This document shows, piece by piece, positions 1 to 7,919 of a stretch of DNA of 64,000 bases. A model generated the notes under the pieces. The model was not told the origin of the DNA and did not search any database. It saw only the letters and a list, made by a program, of their open reading frames with translations. A program made the position numbers and the translations under genes. The DNA comes from Kangiella sp. HD9-110m-PIT-SAG07 (lineage in GTDB: Bacteria > Pseudomonadota > Gammaproteobacteria > Enterobacterales > Kangiellaceae), in the NCBI GenBank assembly GCA_003370465.1, contig QQTG01000009.1, positions 1 through 64,000 of the forward strand, in the 5' to 3' direction. Each line of letters begins with the position of its first letter. The stretch's first letter is position 1.

Positions 1-182
1 GATTCAACGCATCGTCTCAAGCTGATAAAGGAAACTTAATATTTAGTCCAAGTGGTTATACGACCACAACAAACCCTTGGGGCGCAGGAGATGGTGTTAA
101 GTTTTGTGACGGCGAAGGTAAGGCGAAAGTTGTTACTGTAAACACAGCTGGTAGCATTAGAATTAATGATGCTACTTGCTAA
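1..182 (+). CDS. FimT/GspH-like minor pilin, 3' end only
   Basis: This is the end of a gene whose start lies before the window. Reading codons from base 3 gives about 59 residues, stopping at TAA 180-182. The C-terminus has a Cys-Asp-Gly-x-Gly-x-Ala-Lys-Val-Val-Thr-Val-Asn pattern followed by an Ile-Arg-Ile strand and a final Cys, which resembles the beta-rich C-terminus of FimU/FimT and GspH pseudopilins. In type IV pili this protein is part of the minor-pilin priming complex. It is immediately followed by pilV, with the pilV start 13 bases after the stop, as expected for the first gene of a fimT-pilVWX-pilY1-pilE operon. The N-terminal prepilin signal cannot be seen, so the family call rests on context and the C-terminal pattern. 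Confidence 0.7.
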   Translation, partial: FNASSQADKGNLIFSPSGYTTTTNPWGAGDGVKFCDGEGKAKVVTVNTAGSIRINDATC

Positions 183-195
183 AAGAGTGAATAAT

Positions 196-771
196 ATGAT
201 GAAAAGTAAAATCTCAGGCATCAGTTTAATAGAAGTCCTCATTACGGTTCTTGTTATGGCAGTCGGCATGTTGGGAGTGGCTGCTTTACAGGTGAAATCT
301 TTAAACACTTCTCAAGAGAGTTATTCCAAGTCACAAGCTGTGGCAGTTGTAGAAGGGCTCGCTGATTTAATGAGAACTGAATATGAGTTCATTCACTCTA
401 CTGAAACAGGAAATAATGTTTATAGTGCGAGTGGTGATAACTGGTGTGCTAACCCTCCAGCAAAATGTACTGCAGCTACCTGTAGTAATGAAGAGCAGTC
501 AAAAACAAATATCGCGGAAGCATGTGAAGCCCTCGTAGCTACAGGTATCCCAGGCCCCAAAATGGGGGCAGCATGTATTGATGTTCCAACTACCGATGCA
601 GATAACTGTAGTCCTGGCTCGATGCATATTATTTACGCATCTTGGCAGCCTGACGTTCGAAAGGATACCGATGGTTCATCCGACCTAAATGGACCTAAAA
701 CACGCTGTCATACAGAGTTTGATCTGGATGAGACCTCAGAAGACTGTGTTTTTATTGAGTTAATTCCATGA
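196..771 (+). CDS. pilV: Type IV pilus minor pilin PilV
   Basis: A 191-residue prepilin. I prefer ATG 196 over the longer frame from 166 because the leader Met-Met-Lys-Ser-Lys-Ile-Ser-Gly then has the usual short basic form before the PilD cleavage site Gly8/Ile9, and an AAGAG sequence lies just upstream. After cleavage Glu is residue 5 and a hydrophobic helix of about 22 residues follows (SLIEVLITVLVMAVGML). Cysteines in the globular part are typical of PilV. PilV works with PilW, PilX, FimT and PilY1 to prime pilus assembly in the inner membrane and sits at the pilus tip. Its TGA overlaps an ATG at 768, but the true pilW start is probably 786. Confidence 0.88.
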   Translation: MMKSKISGISLIEVLITVLVMAVGMLGVAALQVKSLNTSQESYSKSQAVAVVEGLADLMRTEYEFIHSTETGNNVYSASGDNWCANPPAKCTAATCSNEEQSKTNIAEACEALVATGIPGPKMGAACIDVPTTDADNCSPGSMHIIYASWQPDVRKDTDGSSDLNGPKTRCHTEFDLDETSEDCVFIELIP

Positions 772-785
772 AGGAGCTGCTAACA

Positions 786-1469
786 ATGCAAAGTAATAAA
801 GGTTTTACACTTATTGAGCTACTAGTAGGGATGGTGTTGTCTCTATTATTAGTTGCTGCTGGCGCGACTGTTTACCTCTCTAGCAAAAAGACAAACGCTG
901 TAAACCAGAATATTTTGAATATTCAAAACGATGGCCAGCTGGCCCTTCAGGTATTAAAAAATGATATTCGATTAGCTGGATGGACTAAAAATGACCTGCA
1001 AAGCCAGTCTATGGCTACACCTCTAGGTGCTGGCTTTCAAGACGGGGGAGGGACAGCTTCCGATACGTTAGCTATTCAATATGAAGGTGACAGTGACTGT
1101 AATGGAACAGCGGTAACGAATACCGTTATCAATGTGTACTCTTTAAATGCGGGTACTTTAATGTGTAACGGCCAGCCCATGATAGATGGGGTTGAATCGT
1201 TCCAAGTTCTTTATGGGTACTCCGGTGCTGGTGGAGGTGTGAAGTATGTTACGGCTGATAATGTTGCCGATCCAACAGCCGTAGAAAGTGTACGCTTTGC
1301 TATTCTCCTTCGTTCTGAGCGCGCGGTTCCAGATGGTCCTGCGAGTAGAGATTATACAGTATTAGATCAGCAGCTAACTGGGTATACAGACAAGAAAATT
1401 CGACAAGTTTATACCGCTACTGTTGCAATCTTAAATAGACCTCATAACCTTTTAGAAGTAGGAAGTTAA
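786..1469 (+). CDS. pilW: Type IV pilus minor pilin PilW
   Basis: A 227-residue prepilin with leader Met-Gln-Ser-Asn-Lys-Gly and cleavage before Phe7; Glu at mature position 5 (FTLIELLVGMVLSLLLVAA). An upstream in-frame ATG at 768 would overlap the end of pilV, but AAGGAG at 771-775 lies at correct spacing for ATG 786 and would be inside the gene if 768 were used, so 786 is chosen. The body matches PilW: a long globular region with few cysteines and the 'VESFQVLYGY' segment typical of the family. It is an inner-membrane minor pilin of the priming complex, translated between pilV and pilX. Confidence 0.88.
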   Translation: MQSNKGFTLIELLVGMVLSLLLVAAGATVYLSSKKTNAVNQNILNIQNDGQLALQVLKNDIRLAGWTKNDLQSQSMATPLGAGFQDGGGTASDTLAIQYEGDSDCNGTAVTNTVINVYSLNAGTLMCNGQPMIDGVESFQVLYGYSGAGGGVKYVTADNVADPTAVESVRFAILLRSERAVPDGPASRDYTVLDQQLTGYTDKKIRQVYTATVAILNRPHNLLEVGS

Positions 1470-1473
1470 GAGA

Positions 1474-2091
1474 ATGAGTTATCAATTTCCAACAAAACAA
1501 TCCGGTGCGTCTTTAGTTTTAGTGATGCTTTTTTTTGTGGCTCTTACCGTCGTTGGCTTAGCTGTCATGCGGTCAGGTATTTTGTCTCAGAAGCAAGCTA
1601 ACAATATTCATGAAAAAAGCGTTTCGTTCCATATAGCACAAACGTCAAACAATGCTGTCACACAGTCTTACAGAGACCGCTTACCAGGAGGGTTTCAAGA
1701 AGCTTATGTGAACGGGACGGTTCTGCCGGCCCCTAACACAGGCCACATTCCGACACTTCTTGCTCATACAAATAGTTTTACGACATGCGTTGGAGAAGAT
1801 GGAAAAATAGCAGAATGTGGTGACAGTCCGACAATAGATAATGGTGGCACAGACGGTGTTTTAGTCGCACAAACAGAAAACTTCTATCGAGGTTGTGCAA
1901 GAGGTGGTTTTTCATGCCCAGGCATGTCATCAGGGATTGGTGATGATAATAACCTTGGGTGTAGTTTCTTCGAACACCGCGGTAAAGGTTTCATTGATGT
2001 TGATGGAGATTACGCAGAAGCTGGAGACACCATTACAGAAATTAATCAGTGGTCACAAACCGTTCAGGCTTGTGAGTACTCAATCGAGTAG
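1474..2091 (+). CDS. pilX: Type IV pilus assembly protein PilX
   Basis: A 205-residue protein that begins with a short hydrophilic leader, Gln-Ser-Gly, and then a hydrophobic helix ASLVLVMLFFVALTVVGLAV, the form of the PilX N-terminal domain. Unlike PilV, W and E it lacks Glu at mature position 5, which is usual for PilX/GspK-type tip pilins. Cysteine-rich C-terminal half. It lies four bases after pilW and ends one base before the possible GTG start of pilY1, so translational coupling is likely. Role: minor pilin bridging the priming complex to PilY1. Confidence 0.85.
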   Translation: MSYQFPTKQSGASLVLVMLFFVALTVVGLAVMRSGILSQKQANNIHEKSVSFHIAQTSNNAVTQSYRDRLPGGFQEAYVNGTVLPAPNTGHIPTLLAHTNSFTTCVGEDGKIAECGDSPTIDNGGTDGVLVAQTENFYRGCARGGFSCPGMSSGIGDDNNLGCSFFEHRGKGFIDVDGDYAEAGDTITEINQWSQTVQACEYSIE

Positions 2092-2100
2092 GTGGAGATT

Positions 2101-5100
2101 ATGAATCAATTAATAAAGAAATTAACAGTTGGAGTATCAGCTTTGTTAGCTGGTGCGCTTGTATCTTCACCTGTACTTGGTGATGACACTGAGGTTTATT
2201 TTGGGGGTACGACACCATCCAATATTTTATTAGTTCTCGATGAGTCGGGCTCTATGGCATGGGATACAGTACAAGCTCGGGCTCACAGTTACTTTTATTA
2301 CAACGGAGGAAGTTTTCCGTCAAAAGTAGATGTTGATGACTACCTTCAATGGTACTCCTTCGATAATAGACGTTGGTATAGATACAATGGCAGCAACCCA
2401 CCCTCTGGTTATTATTATCGTTGGGCGCATAACGGTAGTGGTGTCTCTAGGATGAGCGTTCTTAAAGAGGCTGCAAAAATCTTTATTAATGATTTAGAAG
2501 GTAGTACTCGTGTGGGTATTATGAGTTACACCACAGGTAAGATTCGTTTAAGACAAGAAGTTCGTCCAATGTCTGACAGTTATGGTGGGTCAACTCACCA
2601 GCAAAAGTTACTTGATACTATTGATGATTTATCTCCTGATTCCGGGACTCCCACAGCGGGCGCTCTGTTAAAAGGTGCTGAATACTTCCGTGGCGAACTA
2701 AATAAGTCTGGTGGCGGTAATTATACTTCCCCAGTTACAGATACCTGTAGCCTGTCTAATAATATGATTCTTCTTAGTGATGGTGAGCCAAATACATTCT
2801 ATAACAGTTATGAGAATGATATAGAAGAGATGATTGGTGAAGAAAGCTGTAGTGGGACTTTCGATGTCAATGGAACTGCTAGTATTGGTAATGATGTTAG
2901 TAACGACGGTCAGGGCGATGATGACGATGGTGAGCGTTGTAGCATGGATTTATCTGCCTACATTGCTAATAACAAACAAATCTCAAGTGTTGATGAGTCG
3001 CAAGTTATTACAAGCACTATTGCTTTCTCGTTAGCGAACTCGCGCGCACAGCAGTTTCTTAAAGACGTAGCCAATAAAGCTAAGCGATATGATGCAGAAG
3101 GTAATGTCCTAGCAGAGGGTAACTACACAGAAGCTACTGATGTAGACTCTTTGGTTGATGCATTTAAGGCATCAATTTCAAGTACCGTTGATACGGGTAG
3201 TTTGGTTGCTCCAAGCGTGCCCCTGAGTCAAAGCAACCGACTTCGCTCAGGTAATGAAGTATTCTTAGCGATGTTCCGCCCACTGAGCAATAACTATTGG
3301 CCTGGAAACCTTAAAAAGTATTATCTAAAGGAAGGCAAAATCCATTCAGAAGATACTGCTGAGCCAAATAATATTGGTACCAAGGCTGTTAATGAAAACA
3401 CTGGTGAGTTCTTCCCTTCGGCCAGCAGTGCTTGGACGAGTTTTAACGATGGCGATAACATGCTTAAAGGTGGTGCTGCGCAAGATCTAGAAGGCTTCTC
3501 TAAACCCGTGTATACAAATCTATTTAGTGATGACTTAGCGGGTGAAGGTAAAAATACCTTAGACGTAGGAACCACCGGCGATTTGACTGCAGCACAAGTT
3601 GAAGAACTTTATGGTCTCGGTACCACAGAATCAGAGTCAATTGACTATACTTCTTGGCTTGCTTATAAGCGCATAACAATGCCGATTGACTATGATGGAG
3701 ATGGTGATCGAGAGGAGACAACTCTTGAGCGTTTTGGTGATCCGCTCCACTCAAGACCAATCGTAGTAAACTATGATGAGTTTGACAGTCGAACTGTCTA
3801 TATTGCGACTAACCAAGGTTTCTTACATGCAGTAGACCCGGATTCGGGTAAGTTAAATTGGTCTTTTATTCCAAAGGAGTTGATGGTCAATGTTCCGGAC
3901 TGGGAGTCGAATTTGCCGCTAGCATCAGCCGACAATCGAAACTATGGTTTGGACGGTGATATAACTATTTCAGTTGTTGATAATGATCGAGACGGGAATA
4001 TTGAGCCAGCAGACGGCGACTCTAGGACGCTATATGTCGGTCAAAGACGGGGTGGTTATGAGTACTATGCTCTGGATATTACTAGCCCTGCATCTCCTAA
4101 ACTGAAGTTTACGGTTAGGTCGGGTTATAGCAAGTCGATGTCAAAGTTTTATAACGATGAAAAAATCACCATCTTGCCGAACTTAGGTCAGACGTGGTCG
4201 AAACCTCTTGTTGCTAAAATGTGGTGGGGCGGCACCGAGCGTCGAGTATTATTCTTTGGCGGCGGCTATGATAATAAGCACGACAATCCAAATTATGCAG
4301 TAAATACTAATGGCCAAAAAGGCAATACAGTCTATGCTTTAGATGCTGATACGGGTGCTCCAATTACCGGTTTTGCTACAAAGATGGCTGGTGCAGGTAT
4401 TACCAACTCTGTTGCATCAAACTTAACTGTTATTGATTTAAATAATGATGCTATAGCAGACACTATTTATGCGGCTGACGTCGGGGGTAAGCTCTATCGT
4501 GTAGACCTACCACAAAAAGGTGATACGGATAACTCTAACTTCCAAGCGGGCTTAATAGCTAATATCAATTCTAATGGTTCTAACCGTCGTTTCTTCAACA
4601 AGCCAGATGTAGTGTTTACAAACTATGCAGGACAGAAGTTTGGCCTAGTTGCTATCGGTAGTGGTTATCGAGCGCATCCTAAAAATGAAGATACTACAGA
4701 CAGAATGTATGTGTTTTATGACAAGTATATTAATTCTCGTACATTCCCAAGTGGCGGGATCGTAGAGTCGGAACTTAAAGACGTTACTGGTCCTGGTGCC
4801 GAAGGCTTTGCCTCTATTGCAGATATTTACCCCAACAATGAAGGCTGGTATATCACATTACCTAAAGGTGAAAAAGTGTTATCTGACTCCACGACTATTA
4901 ATTACCGATCTTTCTTTACTACTTATAGTCCTGGAAGTGCGGAAGATGCTTGCTCACCTGCTACCGGTGCGAATAAGTTATACGGTATTAACCTCTTAGA
5001 CGGCTCGCCAATCATCGATAGCTTCCATAACAATGACGGAACTGTTGATGGGTTTGATCGCTATATCGATTTAGATTATGTCGGTATCGCCCCTGGGATT

Positions 5101-5235
5101 ACTTTGTTATTCCCAGATGACACTTCAGCCGCTGCATTGGTGGGTACTGAAACTATTGGTGCAGGTGACGACTGGGCAAAAGAGCTCGGTTTAAAAGAGA
5201 CTCTGACAACTATTAAATGGAAACAGGACAAATAA
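2101..5235 (+). CDS. pilY1: Type IV pilus tip adhesin / biogenesis factor PilY1
   Basis: About 1044 residues, the usual PilY1 size. ATG 2101 is preferred to GTG 2092 because the GGTGGAG Shine-Dalgarno sequence (2091-2097) overlaps the GTG. A signal peptide ends near VLG/DD (about residue 27). A von Willebrand A domain follows, with the MIDAS Asp-x-Ser-x-Ser motif (DESGS, residues 47-51). The C-terminal half is a PilY1 beta-propeller with strands such as [16 protein letters not shown]. The calcium loop DLNNDAIAD at about residue 779 matches the D-x-N/D-x-D-x-x-x-D site that in Pseudomonas controls pilus extension and retraction. It is exported and carried at the pilus tip, where it mediates adhesion and surface sensing. 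The vWA domain holds a very acidic loop near 2905-2935 (DDDDG) that may be an additional metal site; that is inference. Confidence 0.92.
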   Translation: MNQLIKKLTVGVSALLAGALVSSPVLGDDTEVYFGGTTPSNILLVLDESGSMAWDTVQARAHSYFYYNGGSFPSKVDVDDYLQWYSFDNRRWYRYNGSNPPSGYYYRWAHNGSGVSRMSVLKEAAKIFINDLEGSTRVGIMSYTTGKIRLRQEVRPMSDSYGGSTHQQKLLDTIDDLSPDSGTPTAGALLKGAEYFRGELNKSGGGNYTSPVTDTCSLSNNMILLSDGEPNTFYNSYENDIEEMIGEESCSGTFDVNGTASIGNDVSNDGQGDDDDGERCSMDLSAYIANNKQISSVDESQVITSTIAFSLANSRAQQFLKDVANKAKRYDAEGNVLAEGNYTEATDVDSLVDAFKASISSTVDTGSLVAPSVPLSQSNRLRSGNEVFLAMFRPLSNNYWPGNLKKYYLKEGKIHSEDTAEPNNIGTKAVNENTGEFFPSASSAWTSFNDGDNMLKGGAAQDLEGFSKPVYTNLFSDDLAGEGKNTLDVGTTGDLTAAQVEELYGLGTTESESIDYTSWLAYKRITMPIDYDGDGDREETTLERFGDPLHSRPIVVNYDEFDSRTVYIATNQGFLHAVDPDSGKLNWSFIPKELMVNVPDWESNLPLASADNRNYGLDGDITISVVDNDRDGNIEPADGDSRTLYVGQRRGGYEYYALDITSPASPKLKFTVRSGYSKSMSKFYNDEKITILPNLGQTWSKPLVAKMWWGGTERRVLFFGGGYDNKHDNPNYAVNTNGQKGNTVYALDADTGAPITGFATKMAGAGITNSVASNLTVIDLNNDAIADTIYAADVGGKLYRVDLPQKGDTDNSNFQAGLIANINSNGSNRRFFNKPDVVFTNYAGQKFGLVAIGSGYRAHPKNEDTTDRMYVFYDKYINSRTFPSGGIVESELKDVTGPGAEGFASIADIYPNNEGWYITLPKGEKVLSDSTTINYRSFFTTYSPGSAEDACSPATGANKLYGINLLDGSPIIDSFHNNDGTVDGFDRYIDLDYVGIAPGITLLFPDDTSAAALVGTETIGAGDDWAKELGLKETLTTIKWKQDK

Positions 5236-5666
5236 TGATGACGTCTATAAAAACAAAAGGTAGCTCTAAAGGCTTCACTTTAATGGAAGTTATGATTGTT
5301 GTAGCGATAGTGGGTATCTTGGCTGCTATTGCTATCCCTTCATACCAAAGTTATGTGATTCGCTCAAAGCGTGGGGACGCAATGGGAGCTTTGTTATCCG
5401 CGGCGCAGGCAGTGGAACGTTATAAAGCGGCTAATAATTTTAGTTACAACGGCGCATCTTTACCCTTTACGCAGGTACCAGCAGATGGTGGAACCGCTTA
5501 TTATACTTTGGCAATCGTAACACCGACCGCTAGAACTTACACCATTACAGCTACTCCAGTAGCTGGCAGCTCTCAGGATGGTGATGGAGCTTTAACCATA
5601 AATGAGTCGGGTGCTAAAACTTGGAACGGGAACGGATGCTGGCCTGAGTCTGGCAACAGCTGTTAA
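5235..5666 (+). CDS. pilE: Type IV pilin PilE
   Basis: A 143-residue prepilin. The pilY1 stop TAA 5233-5235 overlaps ATG 5235 (TAATG), and a second ATG follows at 5238; either is a better start than 5217, which lies within pilY1. Leader of about 13 residues, cleavage at Gly/Phe, then [19 protein letters not shown] with Glu at mature position 5. The [10 protein letters not shown] stretch and the C-terminal Cys pair (GCW...SC) that can close a D-loop are typical of the PilE proteins found at the end of fimT-pilVWXY1E operons. It is followed directly by a strong terminator, so it is the last gene of the operon. It may be a minor or accessory pilin rather than the main PilA subunit. Confidence 0.88.
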   Translation: MMTSIKTKGSSKGFTLMEVMIVVAIVGILAAIAIPSYQSYVIRSKRGDAMGALLSAAQAVERYKAANNFSYNGASLPFTQVPADGGTAYYTLAIVTPTARTYTITATPVAGSSQDGDGALTINESGAKTWNGNGCWPESGNSC

Positions 5667-5672
5667 CTGTTC

Positions 5673-5700
5673 AAAAAAGCCGCTATTCAGCGGCTTTTTT
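5673..5700 (+). terminator. Intrinsic terminator after pilE
   Basis: Perfect 12-bp stem AAAAAAGCCGCT / AGCGGCTTTTTT with a four-base loop ATTC and a T tract. It starts seven bases after the pilE stop and closes the minor pilin operon. Confidence 0.93.
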
Positions 5701-5795
5701 ATTGCTATATACCTTGTAAAATCAAGCCACTAGAAACAATTAGCGAGCTCATGTAGAATGCTTGAATCAAAATAACGGAATTTGGGGCTGTTTGT

Positions 5796-6506
5796 ATGCG
5801 CGCAAAAGTATTAAGTTTTGTTCAGATGAAGGGTGGTGCTGGGAAAACGACTCTGTGTAGTAACATAGCTTCTACTTTGTCAGACTCCGGCAAGGTTCTT
5901 ATTATTGATACGGATATTCCTCAGTGTTCCTTGAAAACTTGGTTTGATATCCGTAGTGAGAACTATGTTATTGAAAACCTTGATGTTTTAACTGCAAAAA
6001 ATGTCTCACATTTACAAAGTCTTGTCCGAGACAATATCAATGACTACGACTTTATTCTTGTAGATGGCCATCCTAGAATTACCAACCTTACACGCGCAGT
6101 AATACTGCTTTCAGACTTGGTGCTGATTCCGATGGCTCCTTCACAGGTTGAGGTGTGGTCTACAAAGCATTTAGCCGATATCGTTCATGAGGCGAAACAA
6201 GTCAACAAAAAGCTTGAAGCTCGCATTTGTTGGAACCGGTATCGCGTAAGAACCAATTCTGCCGAAGATGTGGTTTCTGTGGCCAAAAAGGAGCTACAGC
6301 TTGAGGATTTCCCTACAAAGCTTGGAAACCGTGTAGCATATTTAGATTCTTTTGCGGATGGCCTGACCGTCGCTGAGTGGCACGACCCAGCAGCGAAACT
6401 TGAAATTTGGGCTTTGACATCAAGTATAGAGCGAATCCTAGCGTCACAAGGCGCCAATCGCTTAAAGACTGAATCCCAAGTAGAAAAGTTTGTTAAAGGA
6501 AAATAA
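5796..6506 (+). CDS. Orphan ParA/MinD-family ATPase
   Basis: A 236-residue cytosolic P-loop ATPase. It has the deviant Walker A motif KGGAGKTT (residues 12-19) with the signature lysine Lys12, and the A' region DTDIPQCSLKTW that in ParA proteins reads DxDPQxS. The switch II position, usually D-T/P-P-G/A, reads VDGHPR here. The family positions DNA or protein cargo by ATP-dependent dimerisation. There is no ParB gene, and a terminator separates it from the pilus genes, so it is not a plasmid or chromosome partition cassette; single ParA-like genes of this length often position one protein complex, but the cargo is unknown. Only a weak GGGG sequence lies upstream of ATG 5796. Confidence 0.8.
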   Translation: MRAKVLSFVQMKGGAGKTTLCSNIASTLSDSGKVLIIDTDIPQCSLKTWFDIRSENYVIENLDVLTAKNVSHLQSLVRDNINDYDFILVDGHPRITNLTRAVILLSDLVLIPMAPSQVEVWSTKHLADIVHEAKQVNKKLEARICWNRYRVRTNSAEDVVSVAKKELQLEDFPTKLGNRVAYLDSFADGLTVAEWHDPAAKLEIWALTSSIERILASQGANRLKTESQVEKFVKGK

Positions 6507-6520
6507 GTGTCAACAGGGCC

Positions 6521-6549
6521 TTGACCTAGCCCCGGATTTAGATTACTTT
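6521..6549 (+). promoter_or_regulatory. Possible sigma-70 promoter of the trp operon
   Basis: TTGACC (6521-6526), a 17-base spacer and TACTTT (6544-6549). If used, transcription would start near 6556, almost on the ATG of the first leader peptide, so that peptide would be made from a leaderless or nearly leaderless RNA. No better -35/-10 pair was found upstream of the first leader. Confidence 0.35.
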
Positions 6550-6556
6550 ATCACTC

Positions 6557-6604
6557 ATGAATAATTTATACGTAAAAAGCATTTGGTGGTGGCACGTTAC
6601 TTAA
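6557..6604 (+). CDS. trpL: trp operon leader peptide, first copy
   Basis: A 15-residue open frame, MNNLYVKSIWWWHVT, with three consecutive UGG codons at 6584-6592. It precedes an attenuator: GCGGGC at 6608-6613 can pair with GCCCGC at 6648-6653 (antiterminator), and the latter can pair instead with GCGGGC at 6659-6664 (terminator). A ribosome stalled at the Trp codons would favour the antiterminator, the classical trp attenuation logic. There is no clear Shine-Dalgarno sequence, so efficient translation is uncertain. A second, independent leader and attenuator follow at 6721. Confidence 0.75.
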   Translation: MNNLYVKSIWWWHVT

Positions 6605-6643
6605 GTAGCGGGCAGCTTTGCGTATGTAAGAAAACGAATTTAT

Positions 6644-6672
6644 AAAAGCCCGCATTGTGCGGGCTTTTTTTT
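6644..6672 (+). terminator. First trp attenuator terminator
   Basis: Stem AAAAGCCCGC / GCGGGCTTTT with loop ATTGT and eight T residues. It overlaps the alternative pairing with GCGGGC at 6608-6613 that lies just after the first leader peptide's stop codon. It is an attenuator rather than the end of the ParA-like gene, although it would also stop read-through from that gene. Confidence 0.85.
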
Positions 6673-6720
6673 GCATTTAGATTGACATTAAGAACAGTTA
6701 AACCAAGAGATTAAAAAGAT

Positions 6721-6780
6721 ATGACAATTACCCAGTTAACGACAACTACAGCTCAACATCAATGGTGGTGGATCTGCTAG
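6721..6780 (+). CDS. trpL: trp operon leader peptide, second copy
   Basis: A 19-residue open frame, MTITQLTTTTAQHQWWWIC, with three consecutive UGG codons at 6763-6771, seven bases before the stop. A purine-rich AAGAGA sequence lies ten bases upstream. Directly after the UAG, GGCGGG at 6781-6786 can pair with CCCGCC at 6811-6816 as antiterminator, competing with the terminator at 6808-6833. Sequence outside the WWW codons is unlike the first leader, so this is not a recent exact duplication. A TTGACA at 6682 has no good -10 at proper distance. Confidence 0.85.
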   Translation: MTITQLTTTTAQHQWWWIC

Positions 6781-6807
6781 GGCGGGGTATTGTCTATTGA
6801 ATATGAC

Positions 6808-6833
6808 AAACCCGCCTTCGTGCGGGTTTTTTT
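6808..6833 (+). terminator. Second trp attenuator terminator
   Basis: Stem AAACCCGC / GCGGGTTT with loop CTTCGT and a run of seven T residues. It is mutually exclusive with pairing of CCCGCC to GGCGGG at 6781-6786. It is the last barrier before the DAHP synthase gene, whose ATG is 52 bases further on. Confidence 0.88.
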
Positions 6834-6884
6834 GTGCCTAATGAACTTTGAAAATTACCATATTTAAACTTAAGGAAATGAACC

Positions 6885-7919
6885 ATGATTATTATTTTGA
6901 AACCAAGCGCTACTGAAGCAGATGCTCAAGAAATTTTGACACAGATTGAAGAAGCGGGACTAAAGCCATTGCACATGCCAGGCGTGGAGCGTACGGTTAT
7001 TGGTGCTTTAGGTGATGAGCGTATTTTACAATCGCTCCATTTCGATAACCACCCACAAGTCGAGCACCTAAAGCCGGTGCTCAGCAAGTACAAACTGGTT
7101 AGTCGTGAAATATATCCTCATGACACAGTGATAGATGTGGGAAACACTCCCGTTGGTGGTGATCAATTTACGATTATGGCTGGTCCATGTGCCATCGAGA
7201 GCTATGAACAACTGCTCGAGACAGCTCAGCAGGTTAAATCCTCAGGGGCAACGGTACTTCGAGGCGGAGCTTTTAAACCACGTACAAGTCCATACTCTTT
7301 CCAGGGCCTTGGCGTTGAAGGTTTAAAAATTATGGAGCAAGTGGGTAAAGAGGTCGGTATGGATACCATCACTGAAATTATGGACGTTAATGATCTTGAT
7401 GATGTCGCTCGTTATACATCGGCGTTCCAAATCGGCGCTCGAAACATGCAAAACTACACGCTTCTAAAAGCTGTTGGAGAGACAAAACATCCTGTTCTAT
7501 TAAAGCGTGGTTTATCAGCAACCATTGAGGAGTTGTTATTAGCCGCAGAATATATCGTAGCTACAGGCAATCCGAACGTTATGATTTGTGAACGAGGTAT
7601 TCGAACGTTCGAAACGGCAACGCGAAATACATTGGACTTAAATGCGGTGGCATTCATTAAAGAGAAGAGTCACTTACCCGTTATTGTCGATCCTTCGCAC
7701 GGCACAGGTGTAAGAACTTTAGTAGGACCAATGGCAAAAGCTGGTGTCGCTTGTGGTGCCGATGGTTTGATCATCGAATCTCACCGTAATCCGCGTGAGT
7801 CAGTTTCTGACGCAGCACAAGCATTATCAGCTGACGACTTCTCGCAGCTAATGCAACAATTAGTGCCATTCATCAAAGCTAGCGGCAGAACTTACCAGGA
7901 GGCACTCAATGCACGTTAA
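6885..7919 (+). CDS. aroF: 3-deoxy-7-phosphoheptulonate (DAHP) synthase, type I-beta with N-terminal regulatory domain
   Basis: 344 residues. It condenses phosphoenolpyruvate and erythrose-4-phosphate, the first step of the shikimate pathway. Residues 1 to about 75 form a ferredoxin/ACT-like domain as in the Thermotoga and Bacillus-type enzymes; the barrel follows with the metal-binding cysteine in AGPCAIES (Cys102), RGGAFKPRTSPYSFQG and the VDPSHGTG motif. This is not the AroFGH type of Escherichia coli. AAGGAA lies seven bases before ATG 6885. It is the first structural gene after two Trp attenuators and overlaps trpE by 11 bases, so its expression should follow tryptophan supply. The symbol is by function; aroA/aroG are also used for this family. 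Confidence 0.92.
   Translation: MIIILKPSATEADAQEILTQIEEAGLKPLHMPGVERTVIGALGDERILQSLHFDNHPQVEHLKPVLSKYKLVSREIYPHDTVIDVGNTPVGGDQFTIMAGPCAIESYEQLLETAQQVKSSGATVLRGGAFKPRTSPYSFQGLGVEGLKIMEQVGKEVGMDTITEIMDVNDLDDVARYTSAFQIGARNMQNYTLLKAVGETKHPVLLKRGLSATIEELLLAAEYIVATGNPNVMICERGIRTFETATRNTLDLNAVAFIKEKSHLPVIVDPSHGTGVRTLVGPMAKAGVACGADGLIIESHRNPRESVSDAAQALSADDFSQLMQQLVPFIKASGRTYQEALNAR

Noticed and set aside
36-308. Minus-strand 90-codon frame over the first pilin genes
   Set aside because: Opposite to clear fimT and pilV coding sequence; no ribosome site or family pattern.
6682-6720. TTGACA between the two trp leaders as a second promoter
   Set aside because: No acceptable -10 lies 16-18 bases downstream, and any start would fall almost on the second leader's ATG.
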